A stretch of DNA of 16,859 bases from CAYLSV01 sp964386435 (GTDB taxonomy: Bacteria > Planctomycetota > Phycisphaerae > Tepidisphaerales > Tepidisphaeraceae), in contig CAYLSV010000077.1 in assembly GCA_964386435.1 (NCBI GenBank), positions 1 through 16,859 on the forward strand, read 5' to 3'. The notes beneath the pieces were generated by a model. That model was not told the DNA's origin. It made no database searches and worked only from the letters and a program-made list of their open reading frames with translations. Position numbers and translations under genes: made by a program. Positions 1 through 6,709 of the stretch are shown piece after piece. Every line of letters begins with the position of its first letter. The first letter of the stretch is position 1.

Positions 1-1
1 G

Positions 2-823
2 GTGCGGGCGGCATTGCGCGGCCTTGCCGACGTGGGCGACGACCGGGCCGACAACGTGGTCGCCGCGCTCACGGACCACCCTGATCCGCGGGTCCGTCAG
101 GCCGCCGTCCGGGCGACGCCGACCACGAGCCTCGGCATCAACCGGGCCGAGTCGCTCCGCCGCCGCATGGACCCGCGGCACGAGCCCGACCCCGCCGTCC
201 GCGAGGAGGCGTGGCAGGCGTTGCTCACGCTGCTGCCCCGCGGCCCGGCCGATCAACTCGCCGCGTGGCCCGACCGCTTCAGCGACGACCCGCCGCGCCG
301 CAAGGCCGTGCTCCGTTTGCTCGCCGACCGGGCGGAAGATCGCGGCGATCTGCGTGAAGTCGCCCACCGCCGCCAGCAGATCGGCGAGTTGCTGGCCGAC
401 GCCGAGCAGTGGGACGAGGCCGCCGTCGAGCTGGGCCGGGCGCTGGAACTGACCCGCGCCGATGACGCCGCCCCCGCCATGGTCCTGCTTGGCCGCAGCC
501 GGTTGATGATGAACGCCCTGCTGCAGGCCGGCCAGTACGACGAGGCGGCCACCCTCGGCGGCAGCCTGATTGAGGCCGACCCCAGTTACCGCGGCGACGT
601 CGGCGGCTGGCTCCGCATGGAAGCCGACCGCCTGGTGCAGGCCGGCCAACTCGCCGACGCCGATCGCCTGGTCACCGCCGCCCTCGCGATGCGGCCGCCG
701 CTGGACGCCCGCTTCGTCAGCCAGCTCCGCGAAACCGCCCAGAAAATCGAACAACGCCGCCGCACCGGCGGCCACCGCCGCGTGCCCCCAATCATCACCA
801 CCCGCCTCGACGTCAGCGGCTGA
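2..823 (+). CDS. HEAT/TPR-repeat protein, C-terminal part (5' truncated by window edge)
   Basis: The reading frame is open from the first bases of the window to a TGA at 821-823, so only the last 273 or so residues are visible and the true start lies upstream. The first 80 residues read as HEAT-like helical pairs (a segment containing DHPDPRVRQAAVRA, then DPAVREEAWQALLTLL). From about residue 118 on there are TPR-like helices, with AEQWDEAAVELGRALEL, AGQYDEAATLGGSLIEADP and AGQLADADRLVTAALAMRP. Such alpha-solenoid proteins are protein-interaction scaffolds. No catalytic motif, signal peptide or membrane segment is visible in this part, so no specific function can be given. The tail is basic (EQRRRTGGHRR). 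It is convergent with the Uma2 gene, about 195 bp away. The repeat class is fairly sure; the role is unknown. Confidence 0.75.
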   Translation: MRAALRGLADVGDDRADNVVAALTDHPDPRVRQAAVRATPTTSLGINRAESLRRRMDPRHEPDPAVREEAWQALLTLLPRGPADQLAAWPDRFSDDPPRRKAVLRLLADRAEDRGDLREVAHRRQQIGELLADAEQWDEAAVELGRALELTRADDAAPAMVLLGRSRLMMNALLQAGQYDEAATLGGSLIEADPSYRGDVGGWLRMEADRLVQAGQLADADRLVTAALAMRPPLDARFVSQLRETAQKIEQRRRTGGHRRVPPIITTRLDVSG

Positions 824-951
824 CGTTCATTAGTTGCGTAGCTTCGGCAACAGCCAGACTACCTCAAGCACCGCCGCCAAAACGCCGGCAGGCCTTGGCG
901 TAGATAGTTCAAGCGATGTGGTCACTGGCTTTCCTCGCACCAATCAACCGA

Positions 952-978
952 AGCCGCAGTGCTCCCAGCATCGCGGCT
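952..978 (-). terminator. Imperfect hairpin downstream of the Uma2 gene, candidate terminator
   Basis: Arms at 953-963 and 967-977 pair over 11 positions with one A-C mismatch and one G-T wobble around a CCC loop, and an extra A-T pair closes the base. On the minus strand the stem lies about 40 bases past the Uma2 stop codon and is followed by CTTCGGTTGATTGG, a weak T-rich tail. It could also serve the convergent HEAT/TPR gene, but the plus-strand side lacks a T tract. The rest of 824-1018 shows no convincing gene and looks lower in GC than the flanking coding DNA. Confidence 0.4.
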
Positions 979-1018
979 ATCTGGCTGCCCGTGAACATTC
1001 TGTGAATCCCGGCGATGA

Positions 1019-1747
1019 TTAGGGGTTTGGACCCGCATTGAGAAGCTCGCGCAACTCCACGGCCAATCCCGGTAGCGATGGATCACCCCGAAGCACTCCA
1101 TCTTCTGTAATCTGTATGAACGCCTGTGGCCGCTGCGGATCGGCGTACACGCGGGCTACGCGGCGGCGAGGGTCGATGATCCACACGACGCCGGTGCCAT
1201 GGGCGAAGTATTCCCGAATCTTCCGGTCAACCTCAGCCACCGTATTGCCTCGGCTCAACACCTCGACGCATAAGGCCGGCACGCGAGGGGTGGCCGGTTC
1301 TTCGAGCAGTGCCTCCAAATTCGGGAGAACGTCGGGGGTGAAGTAACAGGCGTCGGGTTGCCGGATCTGACCCGCGAAGACCCGAACCATCGTGTCGGCA
1401 CCAAGCAAGAGGCCGCCTTGCTTGCGGCGGTAAGGGCCGACCAGTTCGGCGAGCAGCATGGGGAAGGCTGACTCGTATGCACCCATCGCTTTCTCCACCA
1501 AAGTGCCATCGACAAGCTCCACCAACCCTTCACGCAATTCGTCTTCATTGGCCGCCACACACTCCGCCTCGGTCGCTGTGCCTGGGGGAGGCGTGAGACG
1601 GACCCGCGACGGATTGATACCACCGAGTCGGTCGATCAGACGAAGCAACTCGCCAGCGTCATGCACCCTCGCCTGCCGGTCGGCTTCGAGCACCTCACGC
1701 GGCGATCCTGACCGGTCCGAGAGCGGCGGGGCAAGGGCTGCGGTCAT
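1019..1747 (-). CDS. Uma2-family (PD-(D/E)XK fold) putative endonuclease
   Basis: 242 residues. Uma2 proteins (DUF820) are a restriction-endonuclease-like fold family, very abundant in cyanobacteria and planctomycetes, with no settled cellular role. The core residues are visible: VDGTLVEK with Glu85, QPDACYF with Asp132, CVEVLSRGN with Glu162, and DRKIREYFAHGTGVVWIIDP with Lys176. These fit the usual E...PD...ExL...K pattern. About 75 N-terminal residues precede the core, longer than many members, and carry a Pro-rich stretch (LTPPPGTATE). The ATG at 1747 is supported by a TAGAAT box ending 6 bases before it. It is divergent from ychF with only 33 bp between start codons. Its codon use is visibly less GC-rich than that of ychF and rsgA, consistent with acquisition by transfer. 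Family assignment is secure; nuclease activity is inferred from the fold. Confidence 0.88.
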   Translation of the reverse strand: MTAALAPPLSDRSGSPREVLEADRQARVHDAGELLRLIDRLGGINPSRVRLTPPPGTATEAECVAANEDELREGLVELVDGTLVEKAMGAYESAFPMLLAELVGPYRRKQGGLLLGADTMVRVFAGQIRQPDACYFTPDVLPNLEALLEEPATPRVPALCVEVLSRGNTVAEVDRKIREYFAHGTGVVWIIDPRRRVARVYADPQRPQAFIQITEDGVLRGDPSLPGLAVELRELLNAGPNP

Positions 1748-1753
1748 GCCCGT

Positions 1754-1759
1754 ATTCTA
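1754..1759 (-). promoter_or_regulatory. TAGAAT -10 box, predicted leaderless promoter of the Uma2 gene
   Basis: On the minus strand the order is TAGAAT, six bases (ACGGGC), then the ATG at 1747. A -10 box at this distance puts transcription initiation at or next to the A of the start codon, so there would be no 5' leader. There is no Shine-Dalgarno site and no recognisable -35 box. Four other genes in the window share this arrangement. Confidence 0.55.
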
Positions 1760-1768
1760 ACCCCCGCC

Positions 1769-1774
1769 TACGCT
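1769..1774 (+). promoter_or_regulatory. TACGCT -10 box, predicted leaderless promoter of ychF
   Basis: TACGCT, six bases (GGCCGC), then the ATG of ychF at 1781. No Shine-Dalgarno sequence and no clear -35 element precede it. The overlapping alternative TATTCT at 1753-1758 would give a leader of about 15-20 bases. The two divergent -10 boxes lie within 33 bp, so the promoters of ychF and uma2 must overlap physically. Confidence 0.5.
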
Positions 1775-1780
1775 GGCCGC

Positions 1781-2875
1781 ATGGCGCTGGAAGTCGGGAT
1801 CGTCGGGTTGCCCAATGTCGGCAAGAGCACGCTGTTCAATGCCCTCACCGCGGCGGGGGCGCTGGCGGCCAACTACCCGTTCGCCACCATCGAGCCCAAC
1901 GTCGGCATCGTGCCGGTGCCCGACCCGCGGCTCGCCACCATCAGCGGGCTCATCACCACCGAGCAGGTGCTGCCGGCCCAGCTGCGTATCGTGGACATCG
2001 CCGGCATCGTCAAAGGGGCCAGCGAGGGCGAGGGCTTGGGCAACAAGTTTTTGTCGCACATCCGCGAGGTCGACGCGATCCTGCACGTCGTGCGGTGCTT
2101 CGAGGACCCCGACGTCCAGCACGTCGACGGCGGCCCGGACCCGATCCGCGACATCGAGACCATTGACACCGAACTCTGCCTCGCCGACGTCGAAACGGCC
2201 AGCAGCGCGCTCAACGGCGCCCAGCGCAAAGCGAAGTCCGGCGACAAGGAGGCGAAGGAGCGGGTCGCCGTTTTGGAGAAAGCCGTGCCGATCCTGGACG
2301 ACGGCAGGCCGCTGCGGAGCACGGAGTGGTCGGCCGACGAGGCGAAGGTGCTGCGTGGCATGGGGATGATCACGCTGAAAAAGGTGCTGTACGTCGCCAA
2401 CGTCGACGAGAATGACGTCGCCGGCGAGGGGCCGATGGTCGGGCAGGTCCGCGAGCGGGCGGCGGCCGAGGGCGGGGCGGTGGTGCCAGTGTGCGCCAAG
2501 GTCGAGAGCGAGCTGTCGGAGCTGGACGAGGCCGACAAAGCCGAAATGCTCGAAGCCGTCGGCCTGACCGAGCCGGCGCTCAACACGCTCGCCCGCGCGG
2601 CCTACGAGCTGCTGGAGCTGCAAAGCTTTTTCACCGCCGGCCCGAAGGAGGTCCGCGCCTGGACCATTCGCCGCGGCAGCACCGCCCCGCAGGCCGCGGG
2701 CGCGATCCACACCGACTTCGAACGCGGCTTCATCCGGGCCGAGGTCTACACCGTTGCGGATCTGGAGAATCACCAGACCGAAGCCGCCATCAAAGCCGCC
2801 GGCCGGCTGCGGAGCGAGGGCAAAAGCTACGTCATGCAGGAGGGCGACGTCTGCCACTTCCTGTTCAACGTTTAG
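1781..2875 (+). CDS. ychF: YchF/OLA1-type ribosome-associated nucleotide-binding ATPase
   Basis: 364 residues, the family's normal length. YchF is an Obg-related TRAFAC P-loop protein that prefers ATP over GTP, binds ribosomes and modulates translation and oxidative-stress responses. Motifs in order: G1 loop GLPNVGKST at 9-17; NYPFATIEPN at 31-40, a YchF hallmark; the G3 region DIAGIVKGASEGEGLGNKF at 72-90, the family signature; NVDEND at 207-212 in place of the NKxD G4 motif, which fits the relaxed base specificity; a helical domain at about 130-190; and a C-terminal TGS-like domain from about 280 (FFTAGPKEVRAWTIRRG, then AGAIHTDFERGFIRAEV). The ATG at 1781 gives the canonical N-terminus. 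rsgA begins 6 bases after the stop, so the two are probably cotranscribed. Confidence 0.97.
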   Translation: MALEVGIVGLPNVGKSTLFNALTAAGALAANYPFATIEPNVGIVPVPDPRLATISGLITTEQVLPAQLRIVDIAGIVKGASEGEGLGNKFLSHIREVDAILHVVRCFEDPDVQHVDGGPDPIRDIETIDTELCLADVETASSALNGAQRKAKSGDKEAKERVAVLEKAVPILDDGRPLRSTEWSADEAKVLRGMGMITLKKVLYVANVDENDVAGEGPMVGQVRERAAAEGGAVVPVCAKVESELSELDEADKAEMLEAVGLTEPALNTLARAAYELLELQSFFTAGPKEVRAWTIRRGSTAPQAAGAIHTDFERGFIRAEVYTVADLENHQTEAAIKAAGRLRSEGKSYVMQEGDVCHFLFNV

Positions 2876-2881
2876 GTCGCC

Positions 2882-3967
2882 ATGCCCAAGCGCCGCCCCC
2901 GCCAGAACGATTTGACCGACGCCTTCCACGACGGCGAACTGGCCGGGCAGGTTGATGACGAACTCGGCGGCGATCGGCAAAAGTGGGGCCAGCGCAGCAA
3001 GCACCAGGACCGCATCAAAACCGAACGCACCGCCGCCATGCGCCGAGACGACGCCGTGCTGGCGGCCGAGAAGAAAAAGCTGCCTGCCGGGCAGGTGATC
3101 CAGGTGCATTCGCTCTACAGCGAGGTCCGCGGCGACGACAACGTGCTGCTGCTGTGCACGGCCCGCAAAACGCTGCGCAAAACCTTCGAGACGGCCCTGG
3201 TCGTCGGCGACCGCGTGCGGTACGCCACGACCGGCGGGACGGTGAAGGTGCCCGGCTCTAGCAGCGATGAGCCGCTGCTGCCGGAGGGGGTGATCGAGGT
3301 GATTCTGGACCGCCGGACGCTGCTGACGCGGACCGAGGCGCTCGACGATTCCAAGCAGGACCCGATCGTCGCCAACGCCGATCAGATGTTGATCGTCGTC
3401 TCGCTGCTCAACCCGTGGCCGCGATGGGGGCTGGTCGACCGCATGATCATTGCGGCGCAGGGCGGCGGGCTGGAGCCGATCATCGTGCTGAACAAAGTCG
3501 ATCTGGACGAAGATGGAGCGTTGGGTGAAGCGGATGAGGTGCTGCGGCATTACGCGACCCTGGGCGTTGCCTCGGTGCAGGCCAGCGCCAGCACCGGCGT
3601 CGGCCTCGACCACCTCCGGCAGCGCCTTGCAGGCAAGGAGACCGTGCTCGCCGGCCACAGTGGCGTGGGCAAGAGCTCGCTCGTCAACGCTCTCGAGCCT
3701 GGCCTCGACCTGAAAACCAGCCACGTCAGCGACGCCCACGACAAGGGCCGCCACACCACCACCAGCGCCCGCCGCTACCCGCTGAACACCGTGGCCGACG
3801 CCGCGGTTATCGACACCCCCGGCGTGAAAGTCTTCGGCCTCTGGGGCGTCCGCCCCGACGAACTGCTGCCCAAGTTCTACCCCGATGTCGCCGCCGACAC
3901 CGCCCCGGAGTGGCGGCGGGACACTTACGAGCGGATCAAGGCAAGCATCGAACCCGAGTACGGCTGA
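2882..3967 (+). CDS. rsgA: Small ribosomal subunit biogenesis GTPase RsgA, zinc-knuckle-less form
   Basis: 361 residues. RsgA is a circularly permuted GTPase that checks late 30S maturation. The permuted order is plain: NKVD (G4) at 204-207, then GHSGVGKSS (G1) at 258-266, GRHTTT (G2, with His291) at 289-294, and DTPG (G3) at 311-314. An N-terminal OB-like region spans about 68-125, and the first 65 residues are charged and probably flexible. The C-terminus is unusual: after LLPKFYPDV the usual Cys/His zinc knuckle is absent and the protein ends with APEWRRDTYERIKASIEPEYG. The only cysteine in the whole protein is Cys92. There is no sign of a frameshift, since the coding reads smoothly to the stop. 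It starts 6 bases after ychF with only a weak AGG upstream, suggesting translation coupled to ychF. Confidence 0.95.
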   Translation: MPKRRPRQNDLTDAFHDGELAGQVDDELGGDRQKWGQRSKHQDRIKTERTAAMRRDDAVLAAEKKKLPAGQVIQVHSLYSEVRGDDNVLLLCTARKTLRKTFETALVVGDRVRYATTGGTVKVPGSSSDEPLLPEGVIEVILDRRTLLTRTEALDDSKQDPIVANADQMLIVVSLLNPWPRWGLVDRMIIAAQGGGLEPIIVLNKVDLDEDGALGEADEVLRHYATLGVASVQASASTGVGLDHLRQRLAGKETVLAGHSGVGKSSLVNALEPGLDLKTSHVSDAHDKGRHTTTSARRYPLNTVADAAVIDTPGVKVFGLWGVRPDELLPKFYPDVAADTAPEWRRDTYERIKASIEPEYG

Positions 3968-3974
3968 CCCAGCA

Positions 3975-4003
3975 GAGCAGCGGGACTTCAACGGCCGTTG
4001 CTC
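3975..4003. terminator. Hairpin between convergent rsgA and phyH-like genes
   Basis: GAGCAGCGG at 3975-3983 pairs with CCGTTGCTC at 3995-4003 (nine pairs, one G-T wobble) around an 11-base loop. An alternative fold is the perfect palindrome AACGGCCGTT at 3990-3999. It lies 8 bases after the rsgA stop and overlaps the stop codon of the opposing gene, a usual place for a shared terminator. There is no T tract on either side, so factor-independent termination is doubtful. Confidence 0.35.
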
Positions 4004-4880
4004 ACGCCGAAACCTTCAGGTGCTTCGGCAGCGGTTGGCCATCGTCGCCGCACGGGCCGCCGTCTTCGGGGCTGAAGTGGCGGTCGACGCGTTGGCCGCT
4101 GAAGTCCCAGAGGCCGTAGGTGTGGTAGTAGCCGCTGATCTCTTGGGCCGCCTCGGGCATGTAGTGGCAGATAAAGCTTCGTCGCCAGAGCGTCGGGTGC
4201 GTGTTGGGCGTGCTGCCGTGAATCACGCTGCCGTTGAAAAACAACACGTCGCCCGGCTCCATCACGCACGGCACCGCCTCCCGCCCCTCCGGCGGGGCGA
4301 CGTAATCGCTCGTGAAGCTGTCCTTCAGCACGTGCTCCGGCGTCGCGTCGCCCAGCTTCGGGCAGGCGATTTCCAGATCCTGCGTGCCCGGTACCAGCGT
4401 CATCCCGCCATTCTCCGGCAGGCTCGGATCAATTGCGCACCACGCCGCAATGCACGTGTGCGGCTTGACCCGCAGGTAGTAATTGTCCTGGTGCAACGCC
4501 TGGCCCTTCGCCCCCTTGGGCTTGAAGTAGAACATGCTCTGCGTCGCGATCGGCTGGTCCTGAAACAGCGTCGTCAGCACCCGGCCGATCCGCTCATGCA
4601 GCATGTACCGCTCGGCCAACGGCATGAACCGGTGCGGCTGCAGCACGCGGGGGTAACGTTTCAGCGGATCGCCGGCCGCCTCCTCGTCGCTCTTCGGGTG
4701 CCAGTGGCCGTCAACCGGCGTCGGCTCGGCCGACAGATTTTCGAAGGCTTGCCGAATCTCGGCGACTTCTTCCGTGTTCAGCAGGCCGCGGACGACGAGG
4801 TAGCCGTCGACATCCCAGTCGTGACGTTGCTCGGCGGTCAGTTCGGCGGGTTGAAGCGTGGTACGGGCCATGGCTCGCAT
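4002..4880 (-). CDS. PhyH (phytanoyl-CoA dioxygenase) family Fe(II)/2-oxoglutarate oxygenase
   Basis: 292 residues, typical for the family. PhyH proteins are non-haem iron oxygenases that hydroxylate a substrate while decarboxylating 2-oxoglutarate. The iron triad is visible as His130-x-Asp132 (ALHQDNYYLRV) and His221 (FFNGSVIHGSTPNTHPTLWRRSF), with Arg233/234 placed to bind 2-oxoglutarate. The N-terminal segment (WDVDGYLVVRGLLNTEEVAEI) is characteristic of the fold. No signal peptide or membrane segment is seen, so it should be cytoplasmic. The ATG at 4880 has AAGGG five bases upstream; the ATG at 4871 is the alternative. The divergent AraC-type gene is its likely regulator. The substrate cannot be read from the sequence; planctomycetes carry many PhyH paralogues of unknown specificity. 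Confidence 0.92.
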   Translation of the reverse strand: MRAMARTTLQPAELTAEQRHDWDVDGYLVVRGLLNTEEVAEIRQAFENLSAEPTPVDGHWHPKSDEEAAGDPLKRYPRVLQPHRFMPLAERYMLHERIGRVLTTLFQDQPIATQSMFYFKPKGAKGQALHQDNYYLRVKPHTCIAAWCAIDPSLPENGGMTLVPGTQDLEIACPKLGDATPEHVLKDSFTSDYVAPPEGREAVPCVMEPGDVLFFNGSVIHGSTPNTHPTLWRRSFICHYMPEAAQEISGYYHTYGLWDFSGQRVDRHFSPEDGGPCGDDGQPLPKHLKVSA

Positions 4881-4914
4881 CTTCGCCCTTGACGCCGGGT
4901 GAGGCCATGGTCGC

Positions 4915-4940
4915 TCGGATCATTTGCATGTATCATCCGA
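4915..4940. promoter_or_regulatory. 26-bp dyad between phyH-like and araC-like genes, candidate operator
   Basis: TCGGATCAT at 4915-4923 and ATCATCCGA at 4932-4940 are inverted repeats matching at 8 of 9 positions, separated by 8 bases (TTGCATGT, itself nearly palindromic). The right arm overlaps the predicted -10 box of the araC-like gene (TATCAT, 4931-4936). A protein bound here could block the regulator's own transcription while affecting the divergent oxygenase gene. AraC proteins more often bind direct repeats, so the binder could be another factor. Position and symmetry are seen; function is inferred. Confidence 0.4.
4931..4936 (+). promoter_or_regulatory. TATCAT -10 box, predicted leaderless promoter of the AraC-type gene
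   Basis: TATCAT, six bases (CCGATC), then ATG at 4943. This fixes the start at 4943 rather than at the upstream in-frame ATGs at 4907 and 4928 or the TTG at 4889. No Shine-Dalgarno site or clear -35 box is present. Confidence 0.55.
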
Positions 4941-4942
4941 TC

Positions 4943-5686
4943 ATGCTGGGCGCGCTCACGGTCCACGGGGCGGGACACTTTGCACAAGTCGAGCGGGTTC
5001 ACACCGTTCGCCCGACACCCACGGACTACCTGTTCGTCTGGGCAACCCGTGGCCACATTCGCGGCACGCTCGGCGGCGAGCCGTTCCACGCGGCGGCGGG
5101 GGAGGCGGTGGTGATGCCGCCGGGGGTGGCGCAGGATTACGAGTCGCCGCGGCGGCCGGGGTGGGAGTGGTTGTTCGCCCACTTCGACGGCGATTCGGCC
5201 GCGGCTTGGTCGCGTCGGCTGGGGGCGAACCCGACCACCCGGCTCGGCCGCGACCCGCTGTTGCGCGGCCGGTGGCTCGACATGGTGGCGGGTTGGCACG
5301 CCGATCGGCCCGTCGCCGCGGTGCGGCTGGCCGCCCTGTTCGCCGACCTGATCGAGCAGCGTGCCACCGCCGACGGTGGCTTCGTCGCGGTCCGGCGGTA
5401 CGTGCAAGAGAACCTGGCCAAGCCGCTCACGGCGGCCGAACTCGCCGGCGTGGCGGGGCACAGTGTGCCGCACTTCAACCGCTTGTTCCGTGAGGCGATC
5501 GGCACCAGCCCGATGCGGTACGTCGCCCAGCAACGCATCGCCCGTGCCAAGCGACTGCTGCGGGACACCTCGGCGAAGCTGCCGGCCATCGCCGCGGCGG
5601 TGGGGTACGTTGATGTTTTCCACTTCAGCCGCCTGTACAAACAACACACGGGCCGGCCGCCGTCGAGGGATCGGGACGGTGCCTAA
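4943..5686 (+). CDS. AraC-family transcriptional regulator
   Basis: 247 residues from the chosen ATG. An N-terminal cupin-like sensing domain (about 5-90; the segment with AAAGEAVVMPPGVAQDY is the cupin-type turn) is joined to a C-terminal double helix-turn-helix of about 100 residues. The first helix-turn-helix lies in LTAAELAGVAGHSVPHFNRLFREAIGTSPMRYV. The second is in LPAIAAAVGYVDVFHFSRLYKQHTGRPPSRDR, which matches the classic AraC/XylS signature. Family members usually activate an adjacent gene in response to a small molecule, and the divergent PhyH-family gene is the obvious candidate target. An upstream TTG start at 4889 would add 18 residues, but the TANNNT box 6 bases before 4943 argues for the shorter protein. 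The ligand is unknown. Confidence 0.9.
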   Translation: MLGALTVHGAGHFAQVERVHTVRPTPTDYLFVWATRGHIRGTLGGEPFHAAAGEAVVMPPGVAQDYESPRRPGWEWLFAHFDGDSAAAWSRRLGANPTTRLGRDPLLRGRWLDMVAGWHADRPVAAVRLAALFADLIEQRATADGGFVAVRRYVQENLAKPLTAAELAGVAGHSVPHFNRLFREAIGTSPMRYVAQQRIARAKRLLRDTSAKLPAIAAAVGYVDVFHFSRLYKQHTGRPPSRDRDGA

Positions 5687-5746
5687 GATGCCGCCCAACG
5701 ATTGGGCCGGATGTTTGTCTGCGTGGGCAAATCCGCCGAGTGTGAC

Positions 5747-5751
5747 AGGAG
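5747..5751 (+). promoter_or_regulatory. Shine-Dalgarno site AGGAG of infA
   Basis: AGGAG lies five bases before the GTG at 5757. It decides the start of infA, since the open frame runs far upstream. It is one of the few good ribosome-binding sites in the window. Confidence 0.7.
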
Positions 5752-5756
5752 ATTTT

Positions 5757-5987
5757 GTGCGCAAGAACCGAGACGACGACACCATCGAAGTAGAAGCCAC
5801 CGTGACGCAGTCGCTGCCGAACGCGATGTTCAAGCTGAAGCTCGACGATGCCGAGGGCGAGATCCTGGGCATTATCAGCGGGAAGATGCGCAAGTTCTTC
5901 ATCCGCATCCTGCCCGGCGACCGCGTGAAGGTCCAGCTCTCGCCCTACGACCTGACCAAGGGCCGCATCGTCTACCGCCAGCGGTAG
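5757..5987 (+). CDS. infA: Translation initiation factor IF-1
   Basis: 76 residues from a GTG start, close to the usual 72. IF-1 is a single S1-like OB fold that binds the 30S A site and helps IF-2 and IF-3 during initiation. The near-invariant stretches are all present: VEATVTQSLPNAMFKLKL, ISGKMRKFFIRILPGDRVKV, and SPYDLTKGRIVYRQR at the end. The open frame extends upstream into the araC-like gene, but the family length and the AGGAG five bases before GTG fix the start. It lies 70 bp after the araC-like gene and is followed by its own hairpin terminator, so it is probably a single-gene unit. No obvious promoter was recognised upstream. Confidence 0.97.
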   Translation: MRKNRDDDTIEVEATVTQSLPNAMFKLKLDDAEGEILGIISGKMRKFFIRILPGDRVKVQLSPYDLTKGRIVYRQR

Positions 5988-6026
5988 ATCACCCGGCGAG
6001 GCACGCACATCGTTGAGTTGCACTCA

Positions 6027-6053
6027 CCCGCCGAATTGCTTCGGTGGGCCTTT
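6027..6053 (+). terminator. Candidate intrinsic terminator of infA
   Basis: CCCGCCGAA (6027-6035) pairs with TTCGGTGGG (6040-6048), nine pairs with one wobble, around a TTGC loop. It is followed by CCTTTGTCGTTC, a modest T-rich tail, and sits 40 bases after the infA stop. Between it and the next hairpin (6054-6178) I see no gene. Confidence 0.55.
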
Positions 6054-6173
6054 GTCGTTCACTCATTTCTCGTCCCCCGCCGTTGAGCGGCGTTGACCTG
6101 TCACGCCGCGGTGGAGGTCCGGCGGTCGGCGGCATCCAAAGATCGAAGGACCGGCATCGCAGCGACGTCAATG

Positions 6174-6206
6174 CAAAGAAGCACGCTGGCAGGTGCCAGC
6201 GTGCTT
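6174..6206 (-). terminator. Strong intrinsic terminator of the rplM-rpsI operon
   Basis: A perfect 12-base-pair stem (arms 6179-6190 and 6195-6206) closes a four-base loop, 25 bases past the rpsI stop. On the minus strand the stem is followed directly by CTTTGCAT after its terminal TT, giving a T-rich run. The stem is symmetric enough to act on plus-strand readthrough from infA too, although the plus-strand tail (GAATTTG) is poorer. Confidence 0.82.
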
Positions 6207-6231
6207 GAATTTGATGAGTTGGTGTCGCCAA

Positions 6232-6687
6232 TCAGCGTTTGCTGAACTGGAACTTCCGGCGGGCGCCGCGTTGCCCGTACTTTTTGCGTTCCTTCATGCG
6301 GTCGTCGCGGGTGAGGAAGCCTTGGCCGCGGAGGGCGCCTTCGTTGGCCGGGTCGTAGGTGGCCAGAGCGCGGGCGAGGCCCATGACGATGGCGCCGCTT
6401 TGGCCGGTGGTGCCGCCGCCGCTGGTGTTGACCAGGATGTCAAGCTTGCCGCCCATGTTGGTCACTTCGAGGGGGCCGAAGATGCCCTTGCGGTCACGCT
6501 CGTTGGGGAAGAAGTCGTTGAGCTCGCGGCCGTTGACCGTCACCTGGCCGCTGCCGGGGACGATGCGGACCCGGGCGACGCTGGACTTGCGACGGCCGGT
6601 GCCCCAGGTGAAGAACACGCCGCCGGTTTGTGACGCATCCTCGGCGGAGACGTCGGGGGCTTCAAGAACGTGGGTTTCGTCGGCCAT
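6232..6687 (-). CDS. rpsI: 30S ribosomal protein S9
   Basis: 151 residues, somewhat longer than the usual 130 because of a roughly 25-residue acidic N-terminal extension (MADETHVLEAPDVSAED). The S9 core begins at FFTWGTGRRKSSVARVRIVPG and ends with the diagnostic basic tail KKYGQRGARRKFQFSKR, which reaches into the ribosomal P site. TGQSGAIVMGLARAL and LTRDDRMKERKKYG are also typical. It follows rplM by 22 bases in the universal L13-S9 order. No Shine-Dalgarno site precedes the ATG; the minus strand instead carries CCTCCTT there, so translation may be coupled to rplM or initiated without a Shine-Dalgarno site. A strong terminator follows. Confidence 0.97.
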   Translation of the reverse strand: MADETHVLEAPDVSAEDASQTGGVFFTWGTGRRKSSVARVRIVPGSGQVTVNGRELNDFFPNERDRKGIFGPLEVTNMGGKLDILVNTSGGGTTGQSGAIVMGLARALATYDPANEGALRGQGFLTRDDRMKERKKYGQRGARRKFQFSKR

Positions 6688-6709
6688 CGGTGGGAATCAG
6701 AAGGAGGTT

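Noticed and set aside
834..1022. A 62-codon open frame in the spacer between the HEAT/TPR and Uma2 genes
   Set aside because: TTG start, no ribosome-binding site or TANNNT box, low-complexity composition, and it runs into the Uma2 stop. Nothing supports it as a gene.
1757..3991. A 744-codon open frame on the minus strand opposite ychF and rsgA
   Set aside because: It lies wholly antisense to two certain genes and shows no family resemblance. Long shadow frames are expected in GC-rich DNA. Its composition (runs of DLGxxG, RxAL, VDVxxV) reflects the codons of the real genes.
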